Of a stretch of DNA of 6,586 bases, positions 6,505 to 6,586 are shown one piece after another. The stretch is from Desulfobacteraceae bacterium (GTDB taxonomy: Bacteria > Desulfobacterota > DSM-4660 > Desulfatiglandales > Desulfatiglandaceae): NCBI GenBank assembly GCA_013203065.1, contig JABMQV010000043.1:1-6586 (forward strand), given 5' to 3'. Within the stretch, counting starts at the first letter, position 1; each line of letters opens with the position of its first letter. A program made the position numbers and the translations under genes. The notes under the pieces were generated by a model. That model saw only the letters and a program-made list of their open reading frames with translations. It was not told where the DNA came from and ran no database searches.

Positions 6505-6533
6505 TTGACCTCTGCCAATGACCATGGTATTAT
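6505..6533 (+). promoter_or_regulatory. Sigma-70-like promoter for the divergent plus-strand gene
   Basis: TTGACC (6505-6510, five of six match to TTGACA) is followed by a 17-bp spacer and TATTAT (6528-6533, five of six match to TATAAT). Transcription would start near 6540, leaving a leader of about 40 nt before ATG 6580. The spacing and both hexamers are close to ideal. Confidence 0.7.
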
Positions 6534-6540
6534 GACCATG
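6518..6540. promoter_or_regulatory. Operator-like repeats over the plus-strand -10 box
   Basis: ATGACCATG occurs twice as a direct repeat (6518-6526 and 6532-6540, 14-bp period). Within it CATGGT (6523-6528) and ACCATG (6535-6540) form a perfect 6-bp inverted repeat with a 6-bp spacer. The symmetry covers the TATTAT box, so a bound protein would be expected to block the plus-strand promoter and could also act on the divergent minus-strand genes. No regulator is identified in the window. Confidence 0.5.
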
Positions 6541-6567
6541 TCATTTATCACTTTTCTAATCCAAGTC

Positions 6568-6573
6568 AAGGAG
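6568..6573 (+). promoter_or_regulatory. Ribosome binding site AAGGAG for the divergent gene
   Basis: AAGGAG ends 6 nt before ATG 6580, a strong match in sequence and spacing. It is the main support for a real gene starting at the right edge. Confidence 0.75.
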
Positions 6574-6579
6574 TTTCAT

Positions 6580-6586
6580 ATGGAAA
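6580..6586 (+). CDS. Start of a divergent gene, cut by the window edge
   Basis: Only ATG GAA A is present (Met-Glu, then a third codon starting with A), so nothing can be said about the product. A gene is inferred because the ATG follows AAGGAG at good spacing and a TTGACC-17-TATTAT promoter upstream. A divergent position beside a catabolic or redox operon often holds its regulator, but that is only a guess here. Confidence 0.6.

Overview
The window is an almost wholly minus-strand redox gene cluster. Reading in the direction of transcription (right to left) it holds two tandem, related Old Yellow Enzyme-type iron-sulfur flavoproteins (6470-4431 and 4434-2476), a soluble GlpC/HdrD-like protein with two CCG domains (2135-723), and the first 238 codons of an electron transfer flavoprotein alpha subunit (715 to the left edge). 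At the extreme right a divergent plus-strand gene begins (ATG at 6580) behind a good sigma-70-like promoter.

The gene content (ETF, a GlpC-like CCG protein and FadH/trimethylamine-dehydrogenase-like flavoenzymes) points to an anaerobe or facultative anaerobe that moves electrons between flavoproteins and iron-sulfur proteins. A Desulfobacterota-type (former Deltaproteobacteria) organism is my best guess. This is inference from gene families and from heptamer repeats that I associate with such genomes from memory. No rRNA or other marker gene is present to confirm it.

Layout: (1) 1-715 etfA, cut by the window edge. (2) 723-2135 the GlpC-like protein, 7 nt upstream of etfA and so probably co-transcribed. 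(3) 2136-2475 a 340-nt non-coding gap with several inverted repeats and a compound 7-bp tandem array. (4) 2476-4434 the second flavoenzyme, with a complete four-Cys cluster motif. (5) 4431-6470 the first flavoenzyme, overlapping the next gene by four bases (GTGA). It has an Asp in place of one cluster Cys, altered active-site residues, and an in-frame insertion built of 7-bp repeats. (6) 6471-6579 a divergent promoter region with operator-like symmetry.

How the genes may work together (inference): each flavoenzyme has the FMN barrel, [4Fe-4S] and FAD/ADP-binding plan of trimethylamine dehydrogenase and 2,4-dienoyl-CoA reductase. Trimethylamine dehydrogenase is known to pass electrons to an ETF. 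ETF plus a CCG iron-sulfur protein could then pass electrons to quinone, or the chain could run in reverse to reduce an enoyl- or dienoyl-type substrate. The substrate cannot be read from the sequence. The most unusual points are the apparently specialised or degenerate first flavoenzyme paired with an intact paralogue, and the GATTGNN heptamer arrays found both inside a coding region and in the gap downstream.
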